Positions 9,009 to 16,589 are shown, counted from the stretch's first letter. The stretch is DNA of 48,875 nt from Acidobacteriota bacterium (GCA_003225075.1 QIAP01000079.1:1-48875); one strand, 5' to 3'. The notes: generated by a model not told the origin, from the sequence alone. Made by a program: numbers and translations.

Positions 9009-9027
9009 TTCGTACAAGTCATCCCAA

Positions 9028-9043
9028 TGTTCCACAAGGAACA
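9028..9043. promoter_or_regulatory. parS-like site 4, degenerate centre
   Basis: TGTTCCACAAGGAACA. Both outer half-sites are intact, but the central CACGTG is changed to CACAAG, which should weaken ParB binding. Confidence 0.6.
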
Positions 9044-9116
9044 TTCGCTCAAATGATCGCCAAGTCTGAGATGCTGCACTGCCGAGGGACGTCATGTTCC
9101 TTAATATACGATCCAA

Positions 9117-9132
9117 TGTTCCACGTGGAACA
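9117..9132. promoter_or_regulatory. parS site 5
   Basis: Perfect TGTTCCACGTGGAACA. An isolated half-site (TGTTCC) lies at 9095-9100. Confidence 0.9.
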
Positions 9133-9238
9133 CTCTCCCCTCCGGTTCACGAGACCCCCAACCGGTTGGGCGTTGACGCCCGTCAAATGGTCCATCGACG
9201 AACCGCTCTAAGAAGTTGTCAGGGAGTCATGGGGGCAA

Positions 9239-9254
9239 TGTTCCACGTGGAACG
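9239..9254. promoter_or_regulatory. parS site 6
   Basis: TGTTCCACGTGGAACG, one mismatch at the last base. It lies 125 bp before the parA start, so ParB bound here could also affect parA transcription. Confidence 0.85.
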
Positions 9255-9378
9255 TTGTCTATATGTAGAACTCTGCTTCGTTTTGCACACTTCTTTTTGT
9301 TTTGCACACAATTTCTGATTGCAGTCGCGTGACGATTCGCATTATGCTGCGACCATCTCTCGATTCTCCAAAAACTAA

Positions 9379-10281
9379 ATGGGACGCGTTATCGCGGTAG
9401 CCAACCAGAAGGGCGGCGTAGGTAAGACTACGACTGCCATCAATCTGGCCTCGTCATTCGCCGCAGCAGAGGTGAATACTCTGCTCATTGACTGCGATCC
9501 GCAGTCGAACGCCACCAGCGGCCTCGGCTTGGTCAAAGACCCTGAACGAATCAGCACCTATCATCTGCTCATGGGCGAAGGCTCGGCTGAGGAAGCTCTG
9601 TTGCCGACGCAGCTTGAGCAGCTCTGGATTATTCCTGGGCACAAGAATCTTATTGGTGCCAACCTCGAGCTGGTGGATGCGGACCGCCGCGAGTTCCGCT
9701 TGCGGGATGCGCTGGCACCGATTTACCAGCGCTTCGAGTTCATCGTGCTGGACTGTCCTCCGGCGCTCGATCTGCTTACCTTGAATGCACTGGTGGCCGC
9801 AGACACCGTGCTGATCCCGATGCAGGCGGAATACTTTGCGCTGGAAGGAATCTCGGAGCTGCTGGACAGCGTGGAAAGAATTCGCGCGAGCTTCAACACT
9901 GAGCTGGCGATCGAGGGCGTGGTGCTCACTATGTTTGATGAGCGCACCAACCTGGCGCAACAGGTGACCGCGGAGCTTAAGAAATTTTTTGGGGAGAAGT
10001 TGTGTGTGACGACCATCCCGCGGAACATTCGCCTGGCTGAAGCGCCCAGCCATGGCAAGGCGGCGCTGGTGTATGACCCGAAGTCGAAGGGAGCCGAGAG
10101 TTACATCCGGCTAGCGAAGGAGATCATTGGCCACTACGTCGCTGCGCGGGAGGCGGCAGCCGCCGCGGGCGCAGGCGAGGGGGCGACGTCGATGCCGGTG
10201 GAATCGGTCGAGCCGGCGGCAGGGACGGGAGAGACGGCAGCAGAGGAGCATCCCGCGGAGGAGATGGATAAGAGTGCGTGA
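9379..10281 (+). CDS. parA: Chromosome partition ATPase ParA/Soj
   Basis: 300 residues from ATG 9379; no strong ribosome binding site is visible. The deviant Walker A box KGGVGKTT starts at residue 11, followed by LLIDCDPQSNATSGLG and VLDCPPALD (Walker B). This is the small ParA/Soj type without an N-terminal DNA-binding domain. It binds ATP and non-specific DNA and is stimulated by ParB to segregate origins. The last 45 or so residues form an unusual Ala/Glu-rich tail (about 255-300) absent from most Soj proteins. parB follows after a 275-bp gap and the parS cluster precedes it. Confidence 0.95.
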   Translation: MGRVIAVANQKGGVGKTTTAINLASSFAAAEVNTLLIDCDPQSNATSGLGLVKDPERISTYHLLMGEGSAEEALLPTQLEQLWIIPGHKNLIGANLELVDADRREFRLRDALAPIYQRFEFIVLDCPPALDLLTLNALVAADTVLIPMQAEYFALEGISELLDSVERIRASFNTELAIEGVVLTMFDERTNLAQQVTAELKKFFGEKLCVTTIPRNIRLAEAPSHGKAALVYDPKSKGAESYIRLAKEIIGHYVAAREAAAAAGAGEGATSMPVESVEPAAGTGETAAEEHPAEEMDKSA

Positions 10282-10556
10282 TATATCGCGATGGACCTAT
10301 ATTTATGGTTATCAATGTATAGATTGATGTGTGTCGATGTTGCCTCGGGGAAGGAGCTTTTAAGCTGGCGAGGAAAGCTGGCCGAGCATGGCTCGGCATG
10401 GACGGGCAAGAGTGCCACGTCCCCACACGTGCACACATCGTTTGCCACATGAATATTGTTGGTGAAATGGACATCGTTGCCCAGTGAACATTGTTGGCCA
10501 CATGAACAGCGTCTCGCTCATACGCATCGGTAGATGACAGTTAGGGAGAAAAAATC
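10282..10556. other. parA-parB intergenic region with hairpin and imperfect repeats
   Basis: 275 bp between parA and parB, long for genes that usually abut. A perfect 7-bp hairpin (GCCGAGC ATG GCTCGGC, 10381-10397) lies in the middle without a T-run. From about 10440 to 10510 there are imperfect repeats of the types TTGCCACATGAA / GGCCACATGAA and GAATATTGTTGG / GAACATTGTTGG. They share CCACATGAA but not the full parS palindrome. The first 50 bp are AT-rich (ATATATCGCG then TATATTTATGG). Confidence 0.5.
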
Positions 10557-11675
10557 TTGGATAAAACAGCGACAGTAGAAAAGACGGCGGCGGAAAATTC
10601 TGGGAAAGAAAATGCCGGTGCAGGAAAAGAAGCTCCGGCGGCGCCGGACAAGAGACGGGCGTTGGGACGCGGGCTGGCGTCGTTGCTGCCGGGAGTGTCT
10701 CGCATGGTGTCGGACAATACTGCGGGAGCGAATCACGCGGCTGCGACTGGCGCAGCAGCCAGCGCTGCCGGTGTAGGCAGTGTCGCAGCTGAGCGGATCG
10801 CGGTTTTGACCGGGGCGACGGCGCAGTTCTCCACCACCCTGGCTGAAATTCATGCGATGGCCAAGCCTCCGGACGGAACGTCGGTGCTGCAACTGGCGCT
10901 CGATCACATTGATCACAATCCATACCAGACGCGCAGCAGGTTTCCTGAGGAGGAGTTGGAGGAACTGGCAGAGTCGATCAAAGCGCATGGTGTGATTCAG
11001 CCGATTGTGGTTCGTCCGGGCCCGGAAGGGCGGTATGTGCTGATCACGGGCGAACGGCGCATGCGGGCGTCGAAACTGGCGGGCAAGGAAAAGATTCCGG
11101 CGATCGTTCGGCATGTCTCCGACCAGCAGGCGGCGGAGATGACCGTCATCGAGAATTTGCAGCGGCAGGACCTGAATTGCATGGAGCAGGCCTCCGCCTT
11201 TGCCAAGCTGAGCCAGGATTTCAAAATGACGCAGGAGCAAATTGGGGAGCGAGTGGGCCTGTCGCGCGAGTCAGTGTCGAATTACATGCGGCTGCTGAGG
11301 CTGCCGCCGAACGTCAAACAGTACCTGAGCGTGGGCCAGTTGGGATTTAGCGAAGCGCGAGTCTTATTGCAATTTCAGGATGCGGAGTTGATTGCCAAGC
11401 TGGCCGATGAAGCGGTGCGCAAGCATATGTCGGTGGAGCAAATCGAAGATTTGTGCATCCACGCGTATCTCCCGAAAAAAAAGCAGGCCCAGCAGGGAGG
11501 CGGCGCACGTTGGGTCGATCCGAATGTCCGGTCGGTGCAAAGAGAGCTGGAGGCGATTCTGGGCATGCGTGTGCGCATCCGCGACCGCAAGGGCAAAGGC
11601 AAGATCGTGCTGGAGTACGCGACGCTCGAGGATTTTGATCGGGTGATTGAGATGCTGAAGGGGAAGAAGAAATAG
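10557..11675 (+). CDS. parB: Chromosome partition protein ParB/Spo0J
   Basis: 372 residues from a TTG at 10557; AGGGAG about 10 nt upstream fixes this start. Order of parts: acidic/Ala-rich leader, ParA-stimulating Arg box RRALGRGLASLLPG (33-46), a low-complexity Ala/Ser linker of about 60 residues, the ParB/Srx CTPase domain (about 110-205) with NPYQTR and the CTP motif GERRMRA (165-171), the conserved ENLQRQDLN, an HTH (about 225-250) for parS recognition, and a C-terminal dimerisation region. It should load as a CTP-dependent clamp at the upstream parS sites and stimulate ParA. The long insert between Arg box and CTPase domain is the main oddity. Confidence 0.95.
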   Translation: MDKTATVEKTAAENSGKENAGAGKEAPAAPDKRRALGRGLASLLPGVSRMVSDNTAGANHAAATGAAASAAGVGSVAAERIAVLTGATAQFSTTLAEIHAMAKPPDGTSVLQLALDHIDHNPYQTRSRFPEEELEELAESIKAHGVIQPIVVRPGPEGRYVLITGERRMRASKLAGKEKIPAIVRHVSDQQAAEMTVIENLQRQDLNCMEQASAFAKLSQDFKMTQEQIGERVGLSRESVSNYMRLLRLPPNVKQYLSVGQLGFSEARVLLQFQDAELIAKLADEAVRKHMSVEQIEDLCIHAYLPKKKQAQQGGGARWVDPNVRSVQRELEAILGMRVRIRDRKGKGKIVLEYATLEDFDRVIEMLKGKKK

Positions 11676-12456
11676 GTCACTCGTGGTCAGTTGTTGGGTG
11701 CGAGAAGCCGTTACTAATCCGGCTGGACGAGGCGCCTAGCCCGCGCTGTTATCACGTCAGCCCAAACGCATCTCCTTCTTTCAGCAACTCGTCAAAAGTT
11801 CCCGTGGAATCGCGTACATGCTGAAAGGAGGGGCGCGATTTGGCGGATAGGCTCTCCCTCCAATAAATACTCCGTGTGATAGTTTGTGACCGACGGGTCG
11901 CTTCTGCCATCTTTGGAAGGCGTGCTGATGATCAGCCGCTTAGAGCGTAATCGCGAGGCTCTCCTCACCGCGCAATCCCATCTGGATCGCTATCTGACAA
12001 AGAGGTTCGAGGCCGGAGGCAACGTTCCAGAACGGCACGTCTCGCCTCAGCGAGGTGAAAGGCCGTAGGAACCGCAGCTTCTGGGGATTCCGGTGAAGCT
12101 GAACGCTCGTTCCGGAGGGAAGCCGAACGGCATTCCGGGATGATCCCGAACACCATCGGAGCGTAGCGACGCTGGCTTCTCGATTGTGCTGGAAAGTGTT
12201 CGGCTTCCTCAAGAGAACTTGTCCGGAGCGCAGCGGAGGCAGAGCGTCGCTAGCGGAGAAAGGGGCGCGGGGAAAGGGGCGGCAGCCCTTGTCCCCGCCT
12301 CAACGCTGAAGCGGCCGGAGCGCGCAGCCCTCTGAATCGCACCCGCCAAAAACGCATCAGACGGTGCATCCCCGCACGCCTACTGAAACCGTTGCGTGGT
12401 CCCCCAGTCCTTTATATACCTTGACACGTATATGCTCTGTGGGGTATATCAGGAGG
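11676..12456. repeat. Non-coding region with long inverted and tandem repeats
   Basis: About 780 bp with no convincing gene. A perfect 11-bp inverted repeat, GGAAGCCGAAC (12118-12128) and GTTCGGCTTCC (12198-12208), encloses a short palindrome CGGGAT-G-ATCCCG. Two imperfect tandem copies of a roughly 23-bp unit (12095-12117 and 12119-12141, both GAAGCyGAACG followed by TTCCGG) overlap the left arm. GGAGCGyAGCG words occur near 12159 and 12226, and AGCTTC/GAAGCT near 12076-12100 is another inverted pair. This looks like a dispersed intergenic element or a structured RNA. Open frames here are Arg/Pro/Ser-rich and look spurious. Confidence 0.4.
12414..12456 (+). promoter_or_regulatory. Promoter, possible operator and Shine-Dalgarno of the ArsR gene
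   Basis: TTGACA (12421-12426) and TATATC (12445-12450) are separated by 18 nt. The pair is enclosed by a 7-bp inverted repeat, ATATACC (12414-12420) and GGTATAT (12443-12449), a possible autoregulatory operator. AGGAGG (12451-12456) follows directly. If the -10 is TATATC, transcription would start at the ATG and exclude the Shine-Dalgarno; TATGCT (12431-12436) as -10 would include it. Confidence 0.5.
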
Positions 12457-12465
12457 ATGGAATCT

Positions 12466-12801
12466 GTGTTCGAAATCATTGCGGAGCCGAACCGCCGCGC
12501 GATATTGAGCCTCCTGGTCTCGTCACAACAGTCGGTTGGAGAGATCGAGCGTCAACTTCGTATGCCGCAGCCGACCGTGTCAAAGCACCTGCGAGTGCTG
12601 CGAGAGGCCGGTTTCGTAGAATCCACGGTGGACGCGCAGCGCCGTCTCTACCGTCTGAAACCTGAACCGCTTCAGGAGGTGGATGCCTGGCTGGCTCCGT
12701 TCCGCCGGTTCTGGTCCGCTCATGTAGATGCTCTCGAACGCCACCTCGACCGCATGGATCAATTAACACAGACGAAAAGGAAGACAAGGAGAAGAAGATG
12801 A
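12466..12801 (+). CDS. ArsR-family winged-helix repressor (SRPBCC-linked type)
   Basis: About 111 residues if started at GTG 12466, which lies 9 nt after a perfect AGGAGG; an ATG at 12457 abuts that site and adds three residues. The segment FEIIAEPNRRAILSLL is the typical first helix of ArsR regulators paired with activator-of-Hsp90-like proteins. The recognition helix region is QPTVSKHLRVLREAGFV, followed by the wing (AQRRLYRL). No metal-binding Cys cluster is seen, so it is not an obvious arsenic sensor. The C-terminal helix is basic. Its stop overlaps the next gene by 4 bp (ATGA), so the two are co-expressed. Confidence 0.85.
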   Translation: MFEIIAEPNRRAILSLLVSSQQSVGEIERQLRMPQPTVSKHLRVLREAGFVESTVDAQRRLYRLKPEPLQEVDAWLAPFRRFWSAHVDALERHLDRMDQLTQTKRKTRRRR

Positions 12802-13322
12802 CCGATCGCGGGCAATACACACCGGGTCCGGCCAGCGGGGCGCAGGTACGAAAGGACGGAGAGAAGTGGACGCTCATTCTCGTCAGAGAACTGCGCCACC
12901 CGGCGGAAAAAGTCTGGCGGGCGCTCACCGACCCGGCGCATCTGCGCGAGTGGGCGCCCTTCGACGTCGATGGGAGCCTGGGTACGGTTGGAACGGTGAA
13001 TCTCACCTGGGTGGGAACGCCGCAGGTTTCCGAAACAAGAGTGACGCGAGCCGACGCTCCCAAGGTGCTTGAGTACAGCGATATCCGGTGGGAACTCGAA
13101 GCCTTTGGCAGCGGCACGCGCCTGACGCTGTGGCACAACATCGATCGCCGCTTCATCTCGTGGGGGGCCGCGGGCTGGCACATTTGCTTCGACGTCCTTG
13201 AGCGGCTCCTCGCGGCTGACCCGATTGGACGCATCGTCGGCGCCGAGGCCATGAAGTTCGGCGGCTGGCAGAGATTGAACGCCGAGTACGCAAAGCAGTT
13301 CGGTATTGAAACGCCCAACTAG
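12798..13322 (+). CDS. SRPBCC/AHSA1-like ligand-binding protein
   Basis: 174 residues, overlapping the ArsR gene by 4 bp. The helix-grip fold is shown by LVRELRHPAEKVWRALTDPAHLREW (family signature for the first helix and loop), then DVDGSLGTVGTVNLTW, VLEYSD, and a long C-terminal helix (WHICFDVLERLLAADP). ArsR-AHSA1 pairs are common in soil bacteria; the SRPBCC partner is thought to bind a hydrophobic ligand, but the ligand is not known. A perfect hairpin (AGCCGCC TCA GGCGGCT, 13321-13337) overlaps the stop codon without a T-run. Confidence 0.85.
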   Translation: MTDRGQYTPGPASGAQVRKDGEKWTLILVRELRHPAEKVWRALTDPAHLREWAPFDVDGSLGTVGTVNLTWVGTPQVSETRVTRADAPKVLEYSDIRWELEAFGSGTRLTLWHNIDRRFISWGAAGWHICFDVLERLLAADPIGRIVGAEAMKFGGWQRLNAEYAKQFGIETPN

Positions 13323-13398
13323 CCGCCTCAGGCGGCTCAAAAGTCGTGAATCGAGGGGATCGCAAAACAATGCACCGACCACGCTCGCGGAGGCGACC

Positions 13399-13632
13399 AT
13401 GAATAATGCCACCCAACGTTCGATTTTTCGCTGGATTCACATCGTCTTTGCCATTCCGATACTCGGTTATATTTATAGTCCGTTTGAAAAACTTCCAAAC
13501 TATGCCCCCGCAACTCGGTTTGTCTTCCTTCCTGTAATGGTCCTTTCGGGATTGTGGATGTGGAAAGGCCATGTCCTTCGACGACTTATTTCGAAAAGAT
13601 CGGCCCAACAAGATGCTGCAGATAACCCCTAG
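13399..13632 (+). CDS. Small two-helix membrane protein (77 aa)
   Basis: 77 residues from ATG 13399, chosen because GGAGG lies 6 nt upstream; the frame is open further left, but that part is Arg-rich and implausible. Two hydrophobic segments, WIHIVFAIPILGYIYS (about 12-27) and FVFLPVMVLSGLWMW (about 42-56), are joined by a short polar loop. The tail is basic and then polar. The family name is not recognised. It follows the ArsR/SRPBCC pair by 76 bp on the same strand and may be a third member of that operon. Confidence 0.7.
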   Translation: MNNATQRSIFRWIHIVFAIPILGYIYSPFEKLPNYAPATRFVFLPVMVLSGLWMWKGHVLRRLISKRSAQQDAADNP

Positions 13633-14090
13633 CCGCCCGTGGTGACGAGGCAATAGGGGAATTGAACAAGCTGATTGCATCCGATCCCGACTTTGCCACC
13701 GGCTACGGTTACCGAGCCTGGACGCGTTGGCGTCAAGGGAATCAGGAGGCATTCATAGCGGACTTAGCGACGAGTCAGTTGAAGGGCGGACGCGCCGACG
13801 CAGCCGAGACCCTCCGCGCTGGATATGGTAAAGGGGGACTAAAAGGCGCGTGCTCAGCGATGATTGAGTTTTTGATGAAGAAATCGCGGACGGAATACGT
13901 GTCGCCCTACGGGATAGCGGTTTTCTACGCTGTGATGGGTGACCTTGACCATACCTTCGAATATCTGGAAAAGGCTTACAGGGAGCACTCGGGACGCATG
14001 GAATATATCAAGGATGAAGACGCCTTTGAGGGGCTGCGCTCTGATCCACGGTATGTAGATTTGCTGCGGCGGATGGGGTTGCCGCAATAG
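13626..14090 (+). pseudogene. C-terminal fragment of a TPR-type protein
   Basis: The frame opens directly after a stop at 13623-13625 and reads into AARGDEAIGELNKLIASDPDF with no proper start (first candidate TTG 13662) and no ribosome binding site. The C-terminus (YGIAVFYAVMGDLDHTFEYL, then LRSDPRYVDLLRRMGLPQ) is the familiar end of acidobacterial winged-helix or adenylate-cyclase/TPR proteins of several hundred residues. The N-terminal DNA-binding or cyclase part and most TPR repeats are absent. The junction lies just at the end of the membrane protein gene, pointing to a deletion. It could still be made as a 142-residue TPR protein from TTG. Confidence 0.6.
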
Positions 14091-14157
14091 TTGTTAAGCG
14101 AGACATGACTGGTCCCGTGCCGCGTGATCAGTATCCTCACCTTCAGTTGTCCAGTTC

Positions 14158-14643
14158 CTAAAACAGATGAGAGACGAGTAGGAAGCCTCCGCCTACTGCC
14201 AGAGCGTCTTCGGCGAGGGCTACGGCGAAGTCGGGCCAGCGCTGAGTGGTTACCAGGCGATGGCGCGCTTGGTATCCGGCAAACGCGCCGGCAATACCGC
14301 CGAGGGCACCCAGGATCGCTCCCGGGGCGATGGGTTGATGCGCCGACGCAAAGATCACGGAAGCCGAGAGGCCTCCCGTTACAATGCGGGCTACGAGACC
14401 GACCGGAACGGTGCGATTTGGGGTGGAAGGCAGCTTGTCGGCGACCAGTTCGGCAAGGGCCAACAGCGAGATGAAAACGGCGGTGCCGGTGGAGCTGAAG
14501 AATGCGAGGCGGGAGTTGCTGAGGTCGAGCCATCCCCAGTGCGCCGCCCAGCAGGTGGCAGCCAGCGCGGTTAAGGAGCGCAGGCCTGCGATGACTCCGA
14601 TGCCAAATGCGCCGAGATAGAGAACAGCGGGGTTGAGGTTCAT
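14158..14643 (-). CDS. DUF4126 integral membrane protein
   Basis: 161 residues from ATG 14643 (MNLNPAVLYLGAFGIGVIAG). The frame is open much further upstream, but that extension is only the acidic mirror of the Ser-rich repeat of the divergent gene. DUF4126 features: Gly-rich first helix followed by RSLTALAATCWAAHWGW, a central AELVADKLPSTPNRT segment, a Gly/Ala-rich third segment (ILGALGGIAGAFAGYQAR) and the closing DFAVALAEDALAVGGG. About four hydrophobic segments. The function of the family is unknown. Confidence 0.82.
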   Translation of the reverse strand: MNLNPAVLYLGAFGIGVIAGLRSLTALAATCWAAHWGWLDLSNSRLAFFSSTGTAVFISLLALAELVADKLPSTPNRTVPVGLVARIVTGGLSASVIFASAHQPIAPGAILGALGGIAGAFAGYQARHRLVTTQRWPDFAVALAEDALAVGGGFLLVSHLF

Positions 14644-14881
14644 CTTCTGTTCACCTTCGTGTTGGCCTGCGGGACACTTTAGTCTTCTGCGAGTGTAAGT
14701 CAAGTCTTGGCGGCTATTTATCGAGACGCTGCAACGGCAGCCGTTGGCCGAAACAGAGCAACCGTTTAGCGCCCCTGCGCTTTGTCCCATTCGTGCCGGG
14801 TCTTCCGTTACATTCTCACGTCCATCGGGGATTGCTACCGTTAGCGCGCAGGTGAAGAAGGGGAAAGGCCTGGCCGCTAAT

Positions 14882-15385
14882 ATGTCAAACGCTGCGTCAT
14901 CGAAATCGTCGTCATCGAACTCGTCATCTTCGAAATCGTTATCCTCAAAATCGTCGTCCTCGCAGGCGTCGCCGGCAACAGCGGCAAAATCTGGATTATC
15001 GAAATCGAGTAGCACCAAATCCGGATTCAAGCTGAAGATCCTTTATGGCGAAGGCGATGAGGATGTCGTCGCCGCCCACGCAGTTACCATTCAAAGCGCC
15101 GGACATCATGTGGACACCGCTGTCGGGCGCAAAGGTGTGGAAGAGGCGCTGCGGCGGGACGCGTTCGACCTGGTAGTGCTTGGTCCGACGTTGAGCAAGA
15201 ACGACCGGCACCACCTGCCCTACATGGTCAAGAAATTCCATCAGGGGACACGCGTGCTGGTGATGCACACCGATGGGGAGCGGCATCCTTATGTGGATGC
15301 GAACCTCGAGACCGGGCGGAGCATCGATGCGCTGCTGGAGAAGATCAGTGGGATGCTGGCCGCGGGGCATGGGATTTCGCGGTAA
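14882..15385 (+). CDS. Degenerate receiver-like protein with Ser-rich repeat N-terminus
   Basis: 167 residues from ATG 14882; GTG 14852 is an alternative, and neither has a good ribosome binding site. Residues about 1-42 are Ser/Lys low complexity (SSKSSSSNSSSSK type). From about 48 a CheY-like fold follows: LKILYGEGDEDVVAAHAVTI, then FDLVVLGPTLSK, TRVLVMHTDG and a final helix (IDALLEKISGML). The phospho-acceptor position in VVLG is Gly rather than Asp, and no Lys of the KPF type is found, so it probably does not take part in phosphotransfer. A strong terminator follows at 15422-15443. Confidence 0.7.
   Translation: MSNAASSKSSSSNSSSSKSLSSKSSSSQASPATAAKSGLSKSSSTKSGFKLKILYGEGDEDVVAAHAVTIQSAGHHVDTAVGRKGVEEALRRDAFDLVVLGPTLSKNDRHHLPYMVKKFHQGTRVLVMHTDGERHPYVDANLETGRSIDALLEKISGMLAAGHGISR
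14898..14966 (+). repeat. 15-bp tandem repeat encoding Ser-rich tract
   Basis: About 4.5 imperfect copies of a 15-bp unit of the type TCrTCwTCGAAATCG. The plus strand reads Ser-Ser-Ser-Lys/Asn-Ser; the minus strand would read Asp/Glu/Phe. The unit length is a multiple of three, so copy-number change keeps the frame. Confidence 0.7.
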
Positions 15386-15421
15386 AATACGCGGTCATTG
15401 AAAAAAGAGATTGGGAAGTCG

Positions 15422-15443
15422 GGCGGCCTTTGGCCGCCTTTTT
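15422..15443 (+). terminator. Rho-independent terminator
   Basis: GGCGGCC (15422-15428), loop TTT, GGCCGCC (15432-15438), then TTTTT. A perfect 7-bp GC stem with a T-run, 37 bp after the stop of the receiver-like gene. Confidence 0.88.
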
Positions 15444-15671
15444 AATTTGTAGAAGGTGCCTTCATATTCGATGTTCTGGCCCATGAGATGAGTCGCGGCC
15501 AGCATCAGAGCTGATAAGAATCTGAACAGTTAACGGTGGACAAAGTGCCGCAGCCCGGGATGGGTTTCAAGGTGGCACAAGCGAGATTGTCCCAGAAAAA
15601 ACCTCTACAGTGGGAGATAGGGGCCGGTTTGTTGCTTGAGGGCACGGATACTCTCGCCCAATGTTCAGCAA

Positions 15672-16589
15672 TTAATTATTCACGACTTTTTCGATGGCGG
15701 AGCGGAGGTCGTCGTAGGGCATGGCTCCGGGGTGGTAGAGCGCGACGTGGCCCGAGCGATTGAGTAGTACGAGGGTGGGCGTTGTGCTGGCGCCATAGGT
15801 ATTGAAATTGGCTTTGCTCACTGGAACTGGCATGTCGAGCAGTCCGGAGTAATAGCGCTGGCGGACGGCGTCGATGTATGCCAGTTCTTTTTGAGGTGGC
15901 GCGTCATCACCTTGCGCGGCGTAGCCATAGAGTTGGGTTGGGCCGATCACTCGCAGTCCTTTTGATGCGAACTCATTCTTGAGGCGAGTAATGATGGGCG
16001 CCTCAAATTTGCAGTCACCGCACCAGTGGGCCCAGAAGAAAAGTAGTACCGGCGATCCTTGAAGCTGGGTTAGCGAGGGTGGCTTGGGTCCAATATATTT
16101 GGCGATGTGGAGCGGCGGAGCGGCTTTGCCCTCGAAGCTGAGCAGGTTGAAGTTTTTCTGCAGACGGGCGCGGATCGAAGTGCTTCCGTAATTGCGCAAA
16201 GCAGTTTCGAGGAGAGCGACGGCTTGGCTGCGATCACCCTGCGCGGCGAGCGCTTGAGATTCGACCTCAATGGCGGCACCGAGGGCGATGGGCAAGTGCG
16301 GTTCGGCATCCAGGGAGCGGTGCTTTAGCTGCTGGGCGATGAGAGTTTCAGTCTGGCGCGCATACGTGTCCGCCTGTTTGTACTGGCGCGCGGCAAGGGT
16401 GGCGCGTGCCATCCAGGACAGAGCTTCAAGATACTGGGGATCGGCACCGTGTTGAGAGCGGTAGGAGCGGAGAGTGGCTTCCGCGGCGCTGAAATTGTTA
16501 TGGTCGAGCGCATCGCGGACATCTTCGATGACACAGGCGGATACGACCGTGGAGAGAGTCAGGATGAGAGCGAGGAAACCGGAACGCAT
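15672..16589 (-). CDS. TlpA-like thioredoxin-fold lipoprotein with helical-repeat N-terminus
   Basis: 305 residues from ATG 16589; the frame is open further upstream without a signal sequence. Residues 1-18 are a signal peptide ending in the lipobox VSAC (Cys19), so it is probably lipid-anchored in the envelope. Residues about 25-175 are TPR-like helices (ALDHNNFSAAEATLRSYR, ALSWMARATLAARQYKQAD). A thioredoxin domain follows (about 185-305) with the redox motif WCGDC in FFWAHWCGDCKFEAP and the cis-Pro region ASTTPTLVLLN. It should be a periplasmic thiol-disulfide oxidoreductase or reductant. The long repeat domain suggests it docks onto a partner. Confidence 0.85.
   Translation of the reverse strand: MRSGFLALILTLSTVVSACVIEDVRDALDHNNFSAAEATLRSYRSQHGADPQYLEALSWMARATLAARQYKQADTYARQTETLIAQQLKHRSLDAEPHLPIALGAAIEVESQALAAQGDRSQAVALLETALRNYGSTSIRARLQKNFNLLSFEGKAAPPLHIAKYIGPKPPSLTQLQGSPVLLFFWAHWCGDCKFEAPIITRLKNEFASKGLRVIGPTQLYGYAAQGDDAPPQKELAYIDAVRQRYYSGLLDMPVPVSKANFNTYGASTTPTLVLLNRSGHVALYHPGAMPYDDLRSAIEKVVNN

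Larger units (their letters stand above)
8510..9378. other. Non-coding partition region between rsmG remnant and parA
   Basis: 869 bp without a credible gene. The left third (8510-8840) has scattered AAGTGGGA-type words. The right two thirds hold six parS-like palindromes. Two diverged copies of a roughly 37-bp segment (8885-8922 and 9044-9080, both beginning TTCGCTCAA and passing through ATGCTGCAC) suggest that the array grew by local duplication. No convincing DnaA-box cluster or DNA-unwinding element was seen, so I do not call an origin here. Confidence 0.7.

Noticed and set aside
8844-9254. CRISPR array
   Set aside because: The repeated unit is a 16-bp parS palindrome with irregular spacing (19 to 110 bp) and lies next to parAB; no cas genes are present.
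8806-9318. Several overlapping ORFs containing FHVEH, CSTWN or VPRGT words
   Set aside because: They are translations of the parS palindrome in its different frames, not proteins.
10440-10510. CCACATGAA repeats as additional parS sites
   Set aside because: The central CACATG lacks properly placed flanking half-sites; more than a few mismatches to the palindrome.
12476-13412. Two long minus-strand ORFs antisense to the ArsR/SRPBCC genes
   Set aside because: High-GC shadow frames; the plus strand encodes clear domains with overlapping start/stop coupling.
14644-15030. Long acidic upstream extension of the DUF4126 frame
   Set aside because: It is the complement of the Ser-rich repeat of the divergent gene; the conserved domain and start lie at 14643.
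15536-15763. 75-codon plus-strand ORF after the terminator
   Set aside because: No ribosome binding site or family features, and its end overlaps the TlpA-like gene on the other strand.
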